This document shows, in pieces, positions 48,126-56,859 of a stretch of DNA of 64,000 nt; the stretch's first letter is position 1, and the number at the start of each line of letters is the position of its first letter. Both the position numbers and the translations under genes were made by a program. Below the pieces are notes generated by a model. The model saw only the letters and a program-made list of their open reading frames with translations. It did not search any database and had not been told where the DNA came from. Origin of the DNA: Pachyseris speciosa (Eukaryota > Cnidaria > Anthozoa > Scleractinia > Pachyseridae); assembly GCA_016490735.1 (NCBI GenBank), contig JAEMWC010000560.1, forward strand, positions 242,501-306,500, read 5' to 3'.

Positions 48126-48688
48126 AGTACTTTTCGCTGGTTGCGCGACTCAACAGTTCTGGCGGCCGCACCCCCAGATCCGCGGCGATCCGGCGGTTTT
48201 CCCTTTCAGGAAACGAGAAAACGCAGAAATGGCTGCAGTTGTCGCGTATGGGTTCGGGGATTTGAAGAAGTCCTGCGAAAGATAAATCACGGCGCAGTTG
48301 TAGTGCCGGCCGCCGATGAAGTATTCCACTATGGTGTCTTGGTTTTTTTCGCAGACCAAGTCATCGAACACGACAATTTTTTGGTTGTCGGGGTCCAGTT
48401 CGCCGACAGTAAAAATGTCGTCTTCACCAAACGGCTCAATGACTTCGCAGCCCTTCTTGTCTCAAAGTCGTCGAGGAGCGCTTGGTATTTTTTTTGATGG
48501 AGGTTCTTTGAAAAAAGCAGAACCTTGTCGTACGCCAACAGCCGGTAAAGCATGTGCAGCAAAATGTTCGTCTTGCCGGACCCGCTGGGGCCACAAATCA
48601 CCATGCGGAAAATATCCTCGGGCATGGACGGGTGCCTTCGCATCCATTTCGTTTCCGCTGTTGGGGTTTCGTCATTCGGAATTTTCAT
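48125..48688 (-). pseudogene. FtsK/HerA-type packaging ATPase, frameshifted
   Basis: Starts MKIPNDETPTAETKWMRRHP at 48688, 12 bases after ACATATA. Walker A is GPSGSGKT (48570-48593) in FRMVICGPSGSGKTNILLHM. The frame changes near 48430 to reach the Walker B region VVFDDLV (48357-48378), followed by EYFIGGRHYNCAVIYLSQD with the sensor glutamine. Another frame change near 48260 leads to the C-terminus. In the family the ATPase pumps DNA into capsids. Family length is about 200-250 aa; about 190 are visible. Confidence 0.88.
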
Positions 48689-49580
48689 GCTGCTATATGT
48701 GTCTGATAAGAAAAGACAGAAGAGAGCCCAGGCCGAGGCTTCGCTGGAGCAACAGGAGGAAACGATCAGACAAAATTTCAAAAAGACCGGCTTGAAAAGG
48801 CAGTGGGCGCTCTTGAAGCGGAAAGACTTTTCACGCCAATCACCCAACGGTTGCAAGACCCCACACCACCACAACAACCTGCAGAGGGGCCGGACTATGG
48901 GATGGACGAGCTGGCCCAGATCAACCCTTTCGACTGGCAGGAGGGGTTCCAGCCAGATGCGCCCACACCTCCCCCGTCCCCCATTGAGGAAAAAGAAGAG
49001 CTCCCTCTGCCCCTCCACCCATGGTTGAAGAGTCGCGGCGGCAGTGGGAAGCCCCAGCATCAACAAAGTTTCTTGACACCCACAGCGAGTCTGATGTTTT
49101 GAGGTCGCTCAGCAGCATGATCACAAAAATGAAGAAAAGCGACCAAGAAATGGTGAAATCGGGTCAATTCAAGGCTTGGACAATTGGGCAGCTTGAAACA
49201 CTAAAGGCTGACATACTGCACAGGCGAGGGGAAAGGTCTCTCCCACCTCCTCCCCAGCGCGCAAGACAAGTGTCAGCTAGCGCGCTTCAGCAGGGGAAAA
49301 GGCGTTTGAAGAAGGCCTCTTCCTCTCCCCGAAAGAAAAACAGATGACATCTTTCGAAGAAGCTGTTGTTAGCCGGAGGCCCGCAATTGAAGGAGATGAC
49401 GACGACGACAACGATGCGGAGTAGATGGAGGGGAGCGACATCTCAGCAAAAGACGAGGAAATGATCAACGATCTGTATGTGAAGCTTGAAACTTTGCGCG
49501 GGGGAACACCTCAACCAAGCTGCGCAAAGACATCAAGGGGGTTGTTGCCAAACTCGTCAAAAAACACGTGTTAACACCGG
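48687..49580 (+). pseudogene. Unknown Polinton protein, frameshifted
   Basis: It overlaps the ATPase start in divergent orientation. It starts MLLYVSDKKRQKRAQAEASL EQQEETIRQNFKK (coiled-coil character). The frame changes near 48800 (GALEAERLFTPITQRLQDPT, PAEGPDYGMDELAQINPFDW) and near 49025 (RSLSSMITKMKKSDQEMVKS, WTIGQLETLKADILHRRGE). It continues to an acidic DDDDDN tract near 49400, a TAG, and a final helical stretch. The mix of proline-rich, helical and acidic regions resembles a scaffold or core protein. No homology recognised. Confidence 0.5.
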
Positions 49581-49614
49581 CACAGGGTAAAAAAAATTTT
49601 CATGATTACATACA

Positions 49615-50293
49615 ATGACTTTTCATTTGCTGCTGGACTCCAGCCTTGCGCGGCAGGCGGATCCGTCACAAAAAACACACGATTTTCAAATCTTTTTTAA
49701 CCCGCCGATCGTCCTCGACGACAACAAAAACAATGAAGCCGCGCTTGACAAGCTGGTCACGATGACTTATTCCTGGCACAATGTTGCGGCTGAGTACAAC
49801 AAGAACGAGCTGAAATGGTGCAAAAATGGTGATTCCGATTGGAAAACTTTGACCATACCCGACAGAATGTACAACTACACCAATCTGGCCTCCTACATTC
49901 AAGAACATATCGGGTACGTGGACAAAGACGCCCCATAAAATCAAAAACAGTACATTTTCAACCTGTACTTCGATTTGACGGTTTACCGTGTGGTGATCGG
50001 AATCGCAAAGGGAGACTGGGAAATCAACTTGTCTATTGGCGAGTTTGCGAATTTGCTCGGTTTCGACAAAAAAATCTTCATGATCAGATGTTTTGTACAC
50101 AGTTTCCACTGTGGGGAAGCCTGTGAGTTACCCTTTCAGCGAAGAGCCTTACCGCCTCGCCTTTCACCCCGTGAACAAGACGCACATTCACGCGATCGGT
50201 ATACGAATCACCGATGGGCGAAACAACATTTTGGATCTCAACGGGGCTGACGTGGCTGTTAACGTTGTGCTCCGCGAGGTGCAAAATTCATAA
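49615..50293 (+). pseudogene. Penton-like minor capsid protein, broken
   Basis: ATG in ATACAATG. It starts MTFHLLLDSSLARQADPSQK, then DFQIFFNPPIVLDDN, LDKLVTMTYSWHNVAAEYNK, a TAA at 49936 after DKDAP, FNLYFDLTVYRVVIGIAKGD, and in another frame RLAFHPVNKTHIHAIGIRIT and LNGADVAVNVVLREVQNS to 50293. Size (about 225 codons), position directly before the major capsid gene and the ending D-LNG-x-V match the single-jelly-roll minor capsid (penton) of Polintons. At least one stop and one frameshift (near 50070-50130). Confidence 0.75.
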
Positions 50294-50301
50294 AAATATA
50301 T

Positions 50302-50504
50302 ATGCATAACCCAAGCGAGTGGATAAAATTTTTGACCCCCAGTTTGGTTGGTACCGCCACATGCACAAAGGCTCCGGAGTCATTCGCGACTCGCTGTTTT
50401 CCGATGTTAACCCAACACCGCCCGCTCCAAAACCGTGGGCAAGCCATGTGGCAGCTTACCCAAATTTTGGCCAACCGGCTTTGAAATTTTTTTCTTTTGT
50501 ATAA
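50302..50504 (+). pseudogene. Small conserved-position Polinton ORF
   Basis: ATG 50302 in AATATATATG. The initial codons MHNPSEW give way, after a one-base shift, to a 60-codon frame KIFDPQFGWYRHMHKGSGVI, RDSLFSDVNPTPPAPKPW ending at 50504, overlapping the major capsid start. Small proline-rich virion peptide of unknown role; homology not recognised. Confidence 0.5.
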
Positions 50505-51774
50505 TGGCTTGGTTCCGCTCGCCGCGGTACCTTGAAAAAACAGATGTTGAGCGCATTATTCTCGACACCCCGCTCCAGTTCCCAGCAAACGGCCAGCACC
50601 AAGAGAAAACTGGGCTTAAATTCAATGTCCTGAACCAAAATCTAATCTTGGACTGGTACAACGGTTATTCAACGTCGAGTATCGGTTCGAGGCTCTTGCG
50701 GGCGGGGCCAACATTGCAAACGACGCGGAAACGGCACCGATCAACGGCTCGTTTTCACTGATAAAAGACTTGACTGTGAGGTCCTCTGGCAAACCGGTTT
50801 ACACCGCAACCAACATTGGCAAAGTGATCTTTATCAAAACTTTGCTGGAATATTCCGACGACTACTCGCGGAGTGTGGCCAAGCGCGAGTTTTGGTATCT
50901 TGACACCGACAACACAACCGTAACGAACCCTGCAACCCCCTTCACCAACACAGGCATCGCGGCGCGCCACGTCCAGTCGCGGGGTGCAGGAAATGTGAAA
51001 ACGGTAATTCCTCTCAAACACTTCTCCTTCTTTGAAGAGCTGTGGAACAAATTGCTCCCCGCATTAAACCTTGAGATTGAGGTTGTGCCGCAAAATGATA
51101 ATGAACTAATATTTCAAAACAATGCCACCGCGCGGCGGATTGTGGTTAAAAGGTTTGAACTGTGGGTTCCAAAGCTGCAACTTTCGCCGGAAGGACAGAA
51201 AAATGTCAATGAACAGTTCTTCAGGCCGATAAAATGGAGCTATTTGCAGGAACTGTTGGCCCCAAGCGCGTCTATGGGGACGTGTCTGGGATATTTAAAA
51301 TTTCAGCTGGAATAAAAAACCCGAAACATGTTTTTGTTTTTTCCAGCAAACACGAAAAAGGGAGGCAATCACCTTTAACCCGTACTCTTTTGACACTTTT
51401 GATCTAAATGGAGACAACTCTGCAAAGCTCAGCACGTGCAAGCTGAAGTATGGGGCTGTTTATTATTCCGAGCTCAACTACGACGAAAAGGATCGGCTGC
51501 GCATTACAGCGATTTGATTGAGTTCCGTTATCGGAAAAATGATCCTAACACGGGGACCCAAATCGACGTCGACACCTTTTCGTCTCTTTATCCCGTGCTT
51601 TACTTTGATCTCCGCGCAACGAAAGAAAGTGTGACAGGAGACCCCATGAGCATGGAGTTAGAATATGCACTGAATGAGGCGGCCAATGCCCACAATTGCA
51701 CAATTTACGCCGCCATTTTGAGTGAAAAGGAGTTTGTTATTGTAAAAAACGGAAACGAACTGGTTGCGGAGTAA
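50504..51774 (+). pseudogene. Major capsid protein (double jelly roll), frameshifted
   Basis: ATG 50504 in TTGTATAATGG. It starts MAWFRSPRYLEKTDVERIIL, TPLQFPANGQHQEKTGLKFN and changes frame near 50665. The long middle part reads SFSLIKDLTVRSSGKPVYTA, IFIKTLLEYSDDYSRSVAKR, LKHFSFFEELWNKLLPALNL and RRIVVKRFELWVPKLQLSPE. A TAA at 51313 and shifts near 51315-51510 precede a C-terminal jelly-roll part FSSLYPVLYFDLRATKES and EYALNEAANAHNCTIYAAIL, ending at 51774. Length (about 420 codons) and text match the Polinton major capsid protein that forms pseudo-hexameric capsomers. Confidence 0.85.
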
Positions 51775-51789
51775 AAAATTCTTTAATAT

Positions 51790-52209
51790 ATGGGATTCCA
51801 GTACCATTCGTTTCAGATCTCTTTGTCCGACGGGCAAAAGGCCAAACTGCGACAGGCCGTTTCCACCAAAATGCCCATTTCTTTGCGCCTCAGACCCGAA
51901 CAAATTGGGAGCGGCGAGACCATTTTTTTAACTGCAACCCAAATCAACCACCTGCGGAAAGCCGCCGCCGCAAAAAAAGGTGCGGTTTTGGAAATCAGCG
52001 AAACACAGATGCCCAAAATTATGCAAAAGGACGGCAGCCTTTTCTCGACGCTGTTTTCCCTGGCCCGCCCGTTTGTGGTTTCCGCGGCGAAAACTGCCCT
52101 TAAAGAGGGGACAAAAGCCGGCCTCTCGTGGGGCGCACAGCAAATTTTAAATAAAATCTTCGGAAAGGGATACGGGCCGAGAGAGGTGGAACTTTACAAC
52201 TTGCAATGA
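51790..52209 (+). CDS. Small virion protein (pVI/pX-like), intact
   Basis: ATG in TTAATATATGGG. 139 residues, unbroken: MGFQYHSFQISLSDGQKAKL, SLRLRPEQIGSGETIFLTAT, QINHLRKAAAAKKGAVLEIS, then an amphipathic/hydrophobic stretch FSTLFSLARPFVVSAAKTAL and basic end. In adintoviruses and Polintons a gene at this place encodes a core or membrane-active protein compared to adenovirus pX/pVI; I call it by position and LRL-PxQI-GxxxI-LTxTQI text only. The stop overlaps the next ATG (ATGACG at 52206). Confidence 0.65.
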   Translation: MGFQYHSFQISLSDGQKAKLRQAVSTKMPISLRLRPEQIGSGETIFLTATQINHLRKAAAAKKGAVLEISETQMPKIMQKDGSLFSTLFSLARPFVVSAAKTALKEGTKAGLSWGAQQILNKIFGKGYGPREVELYNLQ

Positions 52210-52526
52210 CGACTAACCCCCGCGCAAAAAAAAAAACAAATTGAAAAGTATTTGATTGGAAAGGGGCTTGTCACTGGGGGAAGCGCACAGTATGGGGGCT
52301 TTTGGGGGATGTTAGCTTCAATCGGCGTTCCCCTTGCCATCGAGCTGGTGAAAAAGGTGTTGGGGAAGGGATGCAGGTCGGCCCCTCCCGTTCTCAGCGC
52401 TCTGTTCCGTCATACCCTGCACCCCCACCCCAAACCGGACAAGGAATGCAAATTAACCCTGCATGGTACCAACCCCCGCCGGTTGTGGGGAACAGGGATG
52501 GAAAAAAAAGATGGTATTAAACTTTA
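52206..52526 (+). pseudogene. Small hydrophobic Polinton protein, frameshifted
   Basis: ATG 52206 overlaps the previous stop. MTTNPRA runs into an A11 tract (52227) where the frame changes to QIEKYLIGKGLVTGGSAQYG and WGMLASIGVPLAIELVKKVL (one hydrophobic helix). A further shift near 52370 gives MQVGPSRSQRSVPSYPAPPP and a Q/P-rich end. It looks like the glycine-rich membrane partner often next to the pX/pVI-like gene. Function unknown. Confidence 0.5.
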
Positions 52527-53736
52527 AGGATGTGCCCCTTTCGAACGTTTACTTGGCGAATTGGTGAATACAAACCTCTGCATCATTCACCTTGCATTTT
52601 AAATTTGGATGATGTGGGCAGTTTGGGCACACACTGAGTTGCCTGCTGGCCCGGCGAAAACATGGAGTATTTTGACTCCTTTGGTCAGCACCCGCCACTC
52701 GACTGGGAAAGGGAAATGTTGAAAATGGGGCTCAAAACGTTTCTTCGCAATGATAACCAGATCCAAACAGTTAACAGTGTGCGGTGCAGGTACTATTGCC
52801 TACTGTTCCTGAATGAACGGAACAGGGGCACGAGCTATGAAAACGTTTTGCAGATGTTTTCCCTCAATCTGCCCCAAAATGAAGAAACTGTCAAAAAATT
52901 ATTTTACCCAAAAAGGTGGCGCCTTAGCCTTAGCCCCGAAGCTTTAAACCAACTTTCGACCAAAGTGCGCCCCAACATCCGATACGTAACCGACAGGCCC
53001 GATCTAGACAAGGTGGGACCTGGGGTTCCTGTTCCCTTTCCGTTTGTTGATTTCAAGAAACTTTGGGATGTTGTTTCCAACCCCAAACTTTTTAAAGGCC
53101 CCGAGGTTTCGGCAGCAGAGGGGCGTAAAATGGTTGCCGATTATAACCGCCATTACGCTGATTATAAAAACCAGGGAGGCACGCGCTGCTACGGCTCGTG
53201 GATCAAGTGGAAGGGCTATGGCGCCGGGCTTCTGGGGAGATTTAGTTTTTGCTTCTCCGGAACAGCTGCAAAAGTGGGTCGCTTTTGGCAGCGCTCTGAC
53301 AAAGGGCCGCGGGTTTGACACTGTGTGGAAACGCACCACGCAAAACTATTATGGGAACGGTGTTGACATCCACAGTTTAATTGGCAAACTACCCGCACCC
53401 AAGGGTGAGTGGACTCTTCCCGGCCACAAATACACAGGACCCTACAACCCACTGCACCGTCAGTTGGATTACGATCCTGAAACTGGTGAAATTTTGGAAA
53501 TCTTCCAGCAACCCACCGGCCCAACTGATGCGGTTGCAATGCAGCACGATGTTGATTATAGCAGCTGTGGTTTTCGTGCCGCGAAGTATGGCGACAACGA
53601 AAAAAAATGCAAGCACGTTGCTGACCGGAAAATGGTAAAATCCCTTGACGCCATTCCATGGAAACAAAGACAGTGGGGTCACGCACTTGCTCGGAACGCA
53701 ATTAACACGAAAGAAAAGCTCGGGCTTGGGTTTTAA
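52511..53736 (+). pseudogene. Adenain-like protease continuing into phospholipase A2 domain
   Basis: Protease part: ATG 52511 MVLNFKDVPLSNVYL, a frame change near 52556, CILNLDDVGSLGTH with the catalytic His directly followed by TGA (52635-52637), then VACWPGENMEYFDSFGQHPP, EREMLKMGLKTFLRNDNQIQ and NSVRCRYYCLLFLNE with the catalytic Cys. The frame stays open through a linker (DKVGPGVPVPFPFVDFKKLW, RHYADYKNQGGTRCYGSWIK), shifts near 53215, then reads a parvovirus-VP1-like PLA2 domain: GPYNPLHRQLDYDPETGEIL, PTGPTDAVAMQHDVDYSSC (HD catalytic pair and Ca-loop region) and MVKSLDAIPWKQRQWGHA. It would process virion proteins and help membrane escape; broken here. Confidence 0.82.
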
Positions 53737-53742
53737 AAATCA

Positions 53743-54176
53743 TCAGTTGGGTATATTTTTCCAAGTCTTTTAATTTGTTTTTAATGTCGGTTATGGTTTC
53801 TATAAATTTTTCCATTTCTTCTATTGTGCCAGAAACAAATTCGTCCTAATCCATTTCTTCCAGTTCACCAACTAAAGCTTTAAGCCGGTATTTTGGGGTA
53901 AACGGGTTTTTTTTTCTGTTTACAAGCACTACACCAAATTCTTGCGGGGAATTTTAGGTAATATTTTGCCTTGGAATGGGGGCTTTCTTGTATAACAAAA
54001 ATATTCAATCCAAGAAACTCCATTATTTGGGGCATTTTTTCCACAATAATACACTTTTTACAATTAATGTTTTTGTGTACCTCATCCAACCCCATCCTTT
54101 TTTTGTCTTCGATTTTTTGTTTTATTGTTTCCTGCAAAATTTTTTCTTTCACCTCTGGTGGGAGTGGCAACTCCAT
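53743..54176 (-). pseudogene. Small PPE/zinc-finger-like Polinton protein A
   Basis: ATG 54176 in TGTATATGG: MELPLPPEVKEKILQETIKQ, KIEDKKRMG, CKKCIIVEKM, and WCSACKQKK near 53910, so two CxxC pairs about 55 residues apart could bind zinc. An A-tract near 53910 shifts the frame; the next frame continues as a coiled coil LKALVGELEEMD, a TAG, DEFVSGTIEEMEKFIETITD towards 53743. It is paralogous to the gene at 54263-54695. Function unknown. Confidence 0.55.
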
Positions 54177-54262
54177 ATACAACAAAATTTATTTTGTTTA
54201 ATTGCCAAACCTAGGTTGAAACCTAGGGTCGTAAAAAATGTAAGCAATGGGGTGAATATTTG

Positions 54263-54695
54263 TTAATATGTTTTTTTAATTTTATCCAGTATTTTTGTTA
54301 AATCTTGAATTGCTTCTATAGCTTCAGTTTTTCAAAAAAGGTAGATAAAAAGTTTCAACATCTGTTCTTTCAAGAAAAAGTTGTAACTTTTGAGAAGGAC
54401 TCAAAATAACATTTCTAATAGCCTCATCATGATAACCACTAAACCCTGTATGAATACTTTCCTCCTCTTTATTTTCATTGTTCAAAAAACATTTACCACA
54501 GCTTGTGTGTGCCAATTTTGATGGAATAATATTTAAACCCCCATCTTTTGTATATTCTTCACAGTTTTTACATTCAACGATTTTATAAATTTTGCCGGCC
54601 CACCCCATCCTTTTTTTGTCCTCAATTTTTGCCTTTAAAACTTCCCTCTAAATTTTTTCTTGCATCTCTGGTGGGAGTAGTAGCAGCCTCTCCAT
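54263..54695 (-). pseudogene. Small PPE/zinc-finger-like Polinton protein B
   Basis: ATG 54695 in AAATATATGG: MERLLLLPPEMQEKI, a TAG at 54648-54650, REVLKAKIEDKKRMGW, VECKNCEEYTKDG, LAHTSCGKCFLNNENKEE and LSPSQKLQLFLERTDVETFY. It shifts frame near 54330 into KTEAIEAIQDLTKILDKIKK and stops at 54263. Two CxxC pairs and the same start and KIEDKKRMG phrase as protein A mark them as a duplicated pair. Confidence 0.55.
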
Positions 54696-54717
54696 ATATT
54701 TTTAAAATATTGTTTGT

Positions 54718-54900
54718 TTAATTGCCAAGCGTTTTGCTTACTGCTGTCAACAACTTTTGCCCCTCCTCTTTCAAAATGGGGTCAAGAACGCTGGCCTTGT
54801 CTGGATGTTTTTTTAAAAAATCTTCAACCTCGGTTTTCAAACTATTTGCCCAGGTGGTTAAGTCGTATTCATGAAGAAATAAGGTTTTGAAGCTCGGCAT
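54718..54900 (-). CDS. Unknown 60-aa protein, intact
   Basis: MPSFKTLFLHEYDLTTWANS, LKTEVEDFLKKHPDKASVLD, ILKEEGQKLLTAVSKTLGN. Helical, soluble, no motif recognised. It lies in the run of minus-strand small genes at the right end of the Polinton and, unlike its neighbours, is unbroken. Its ATG follows GGATA. Confidence 0.45.
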   Translation of the reverse strand: MPSFKTLFLHEYDLTTWANSLKTEVEDFLKKHPDKASVLDPILKEEGQKLLTAVSKTLGN

Positions 54901-55000
54901 TATCCCTGGTTTCTTGGTGCTTAGCCTGCAAATGCAAGAAAACGGTTATGGCTTAGTCGAAAATTCGTTTGGAGCCAAGTCCTCCGCTGCTGCCCATATA

Positions 55001-55388
55001 TTAGATTGCAATTTTCATGTCCTCCATTTCGTTTTCGCGCAAGAATTTATAACAGTACAACTCTTGGGCAAGAACAGGACACAGTTCAACCTCTTCAATG
55101 AATTCGGTCAGTTGTCTTTTTTCCGTTTTTATGTATTCCTTTATTTTTCTTTTCAAATCTTCAACTGTAACCGGAATGGGCAATGGGTTTAATTTCGGGT
55201 CAAAGGTGAACCCTTCTTTTTGTAATTTTTCCAATTCTTCTTGTTTTAAGCCCCAGACAACTTTCGTTTCTTTTCCTTTTTGAAAAACACACCGCTCGCC
55301 GAGTATGGGTTCGGCCATGCAATAGGTCCCTCCAAGTAGCATGGCTTTTTTTCTTTTTATCTTTACATGAAAGCTGGCTCCCCGCCAT
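55001..55388 (-). pseudogene. Unknown small Polinton protein, frameshifted near start
   Basis: Best start is ATG 55388 in GTTTATATGGCGGG: MAGSQLSCKDKKKKSH. The frame changes in the A-tract near 55350 to MLLGGTYCMAEPILGERCVF, QKGKETKVVWGLKQEELEKL, FDPKLNPLPIPVTVEDLKRK, EYIKTEKRQLTEFIEEVEL and stops at 55001. Helix-rich, charged. No family recognised. Confidence 0.5.
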
Positions 55389-55425
55389 ATAAACAGCAAA
55401 ATACTTTTGTTCAATTGGAAAATAA

Positions 55426-55581
55426 TTAATAAAGGCGGCACGGCGCGCCCATTTCGTTTACGACGCGCTCAAATTCTGCCCGCACCTCTTCCTCTATTGT
55501 TCGTGATTTTGCGACGAACACCGCCCACCAATACAACGCGAACATGAATGTGGCAACCAGGGGTATATTCCTATATACCAT
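55426..55581 (-). CDS. 51-aa single-pass membrane protein, intact
   Basis: MVYRNIPLVATFMFALYWWA VFVAKSRTIEEEVRAEFERV, then about 12 more residues to TAA at 55426. One N-terminal transmembrane helix followed by an amphipathic charged helix. Too short for ordinary gene finders but lies in line with neighbouring small genes. A virion membrane or holin-like role cannot be inferred from sequence alone. Confidence 0.45.
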   Translation of the reverse strand: MVYRNIPLVATFMFALYWWAVFVAKSRTIEEEVRAEFERVVNEMGAPCRLY

Positions 55582-55735
55582 TTTTGTTCAACTTGTTGAG
55601 GGGGCGCCAACTTGTGTGCTTTGTTTTCTAACATGCAAACGTGACAGTAACCGTTGCGGCGACAAGATCACTCGCCGCTCCCACAAACGGTTACCAAGGT
55701 GTAACGTTCTTTAAGCCGGCAAAAGGGTCTTTCCT

Positions 55736-56216
55736 TCATTTCTTTAAAAACCACTTCCCAACCCATTTTTTTTTTCTTTCTTGCAGTTTTGTTTTTATTA
55801 CCTTTTTACAGATGTTTTCTTGAAGTTCTGGTGGTAAAGTTTTTATTCTGTCCAATAAACTGTTAAACCTTTTTGGCCGAACAATTGGCCAGTGCCGAAC
55901 CTTTCTTTTAAACTTGGTTGTTACCATTTCTCTTATTTTTTCAATTTGTTCTCTACTTATTTCACAATAAAAGGTTTTTGTCCATTCGTCCACTCCTGTT
56001 ACTTGTTTGCAAAAAAATTTGTGTGCGTTTTCTGCTTCTATTGCGGAATTAAAGGTTATTCTAAATACAAATTTTTCTGGTTGTCCAAAGATGTGGGGTT
56101 TCTTTTTTGTTTTTTTTTGTTTTGTAAAGGGCGATTTCGTAAAGCCTAATCAGCTCGCGCCCCTCATAGGAAACTTTTCTTTCACACACATAAATATGTG
56201 GTATAAATTCCCTCAT
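55736..56216 (-). pseudogene. Unknown Polinton protein next to right TIR, frameshifted
   Basis: ATG 56216 in GATATAAGGATG: MREFIPHIYVCERKVSYEGR, ELIRLYEIALYKTKKNKKE. A shift near 56105 leads to FVFRITFNSAIEAENAHKFF, CKQVTGVDEWTKTFYCEISR and LPPELQENICKKVIKTKLQE, ending at 55736. The C-terminal LPPELQENI phrase resembles the MExLPPExxEKI starts of proteins A and B, hinting at a shared module. Function unknown. Confidence 0.5.
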
Positions 56217-56250
56217 CCTTATATCAAAATTTTTTCTTTAATTCACAGTG

Positions 56251-56356
56251 CATATATGTTGCCGCAAAATTTCACGCAAAAATAATTATCGTGGCCTTAT
56301 GTACTAGTCGCGCATATATTCTGTTGCTTTTTTTCGCGGCTGGTATGGATGTGGCT
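56251..56356 (-). repeat. Right terminal inverted repeat, inner part
   Basis: The inverse matches 38121-38227 with few differences (GCGTGAAATTTTGCGGCAAC in place of GCGTAAAATTTTGCGGCAAC). It contains GCATATATTCTG and the TIR-border ATATATG. Confidence 0.85.
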
Positions 56357-56695
56357 ACCCACGGTTCACCCGGGGTTACCCGGGATTACCGTGGGTTACC
56401 AGGTGTTACCGGGGGTTACCAGGGGTTACCCGGGTTACCGAGGGTTACCAAGTGTTACCGGGGGTTGCCAGGGGTTACCGTGGGTTACCAAGTGTTACCG
56501 GGGGTTACCAGGGGTTACCGGGGGTTAACCGGGGTTACCCGGGGTTACCTAGGGTTAACAAGTGTTACCGGGGGTTACCAGGGATTGCCGGGGTTTGCCA
56601 GGGGTTACCGGGGGTTACCCGGTGTTACCGAGGGTTACCAAGTGTTACCAGGAGTTACGAGGGGTTACCGGGGGTTAACAAGGGTTCCAGGGGAC
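56357..56695. repeat. GGGGTTACC minisatellite inside right TIR
   Basis: About 35 degenerate 9-10-base units of GGGGTTACC/CGGGGTTACC. It separates the two halves of the right TIR; the left TIR has only about 14 unrelated bases at the matching point. It encodes repeated (RGLPGVT)n-like open frames that are not genes. Confidence 0.92.
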
Positions 56696-56722
56696 ATGTC
56701 TTATAACATTTCCGAGTATTAA

Positions 56723-56772
56723 GATAGGGATTAGTCAAATCACTTGCTCACCACACCCTTCTCGCGCCCCAA
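56723..56772 (+). repeat. Extra, directly oriented copy of the Polinton terminus
   Basis: GATAGGGATTAGTCAAA...CACACCCTTCTCGCGCCCC has the same orientation as the left terminus (38037-38085), lying just inside the outer right terminus. With 56777-56854 it forms a hairpin with arms of about 50 bases. Confidence 0.85.
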
Positions 56773-56776
56773 AATA

Positions 56777-56854
56777 TGGGGTGTGGGGGCGGAATTGGGG
56801 CACGAGAAGGGTGTGCTGTGCAGGTGTTGTTTGACTAATCCCTATCCTACTACT
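56777..56854 (-). repeat. Right terminal inverted repeat, outer part
   Basis: The inverse matches 38029-38106 (78 bases, about three differences). It is followed by ACTTC, the candidate target duplication. Confidence 0.88.
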
Positions 56855-56859
56855 ACTTC
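56855..56859 (+). repeat. Candidate Polinton target-site duplication, right
   Basis: ACTTC directly after the right terminus, equal to 38024-38028. Confidence 0.6.

Larger units (their letters stand above)
38029..56854. mobile_element. Polinton/Maverick (adintovirus-like) provirus, degenerate
   Basis: An element of 18,826 bases bounded by inverted repeats that begin AGTGGTAGGATAGGG (left) and AGTAGTAGGATAGGG (right, inward). AGT termini are typical of Polintons. ACTTC directly flanks both ends (38024-38028; 56855-56859), a 5-base match where the family makes 6-bp duplications. Contents: protein-primed polymerase B, integrase, FtsK/HerA ATPase, two jelly-roll capsid proteins, adenain-like protease with phospholipase A2, collagen-fibre protein and about ten small genes. 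Frameshifts or stops in most genes and a LINE in the integrase show that this copy is dead. Confidence 0.93.

Noticed and set aside
56357..56695. CRISPR-like or telomere-like array
   Set aside because: No unique spacers; the unit GGGGTTACC differs from the TTAGGG telomere repeat and drifts like a minisatellite.
56291..56722. 143-aa open frame with repeated GLPGVTRGY units
   Set aside because: Translation of the GGGGTTACC minisatellite; the same repeat is open in more than one frame.
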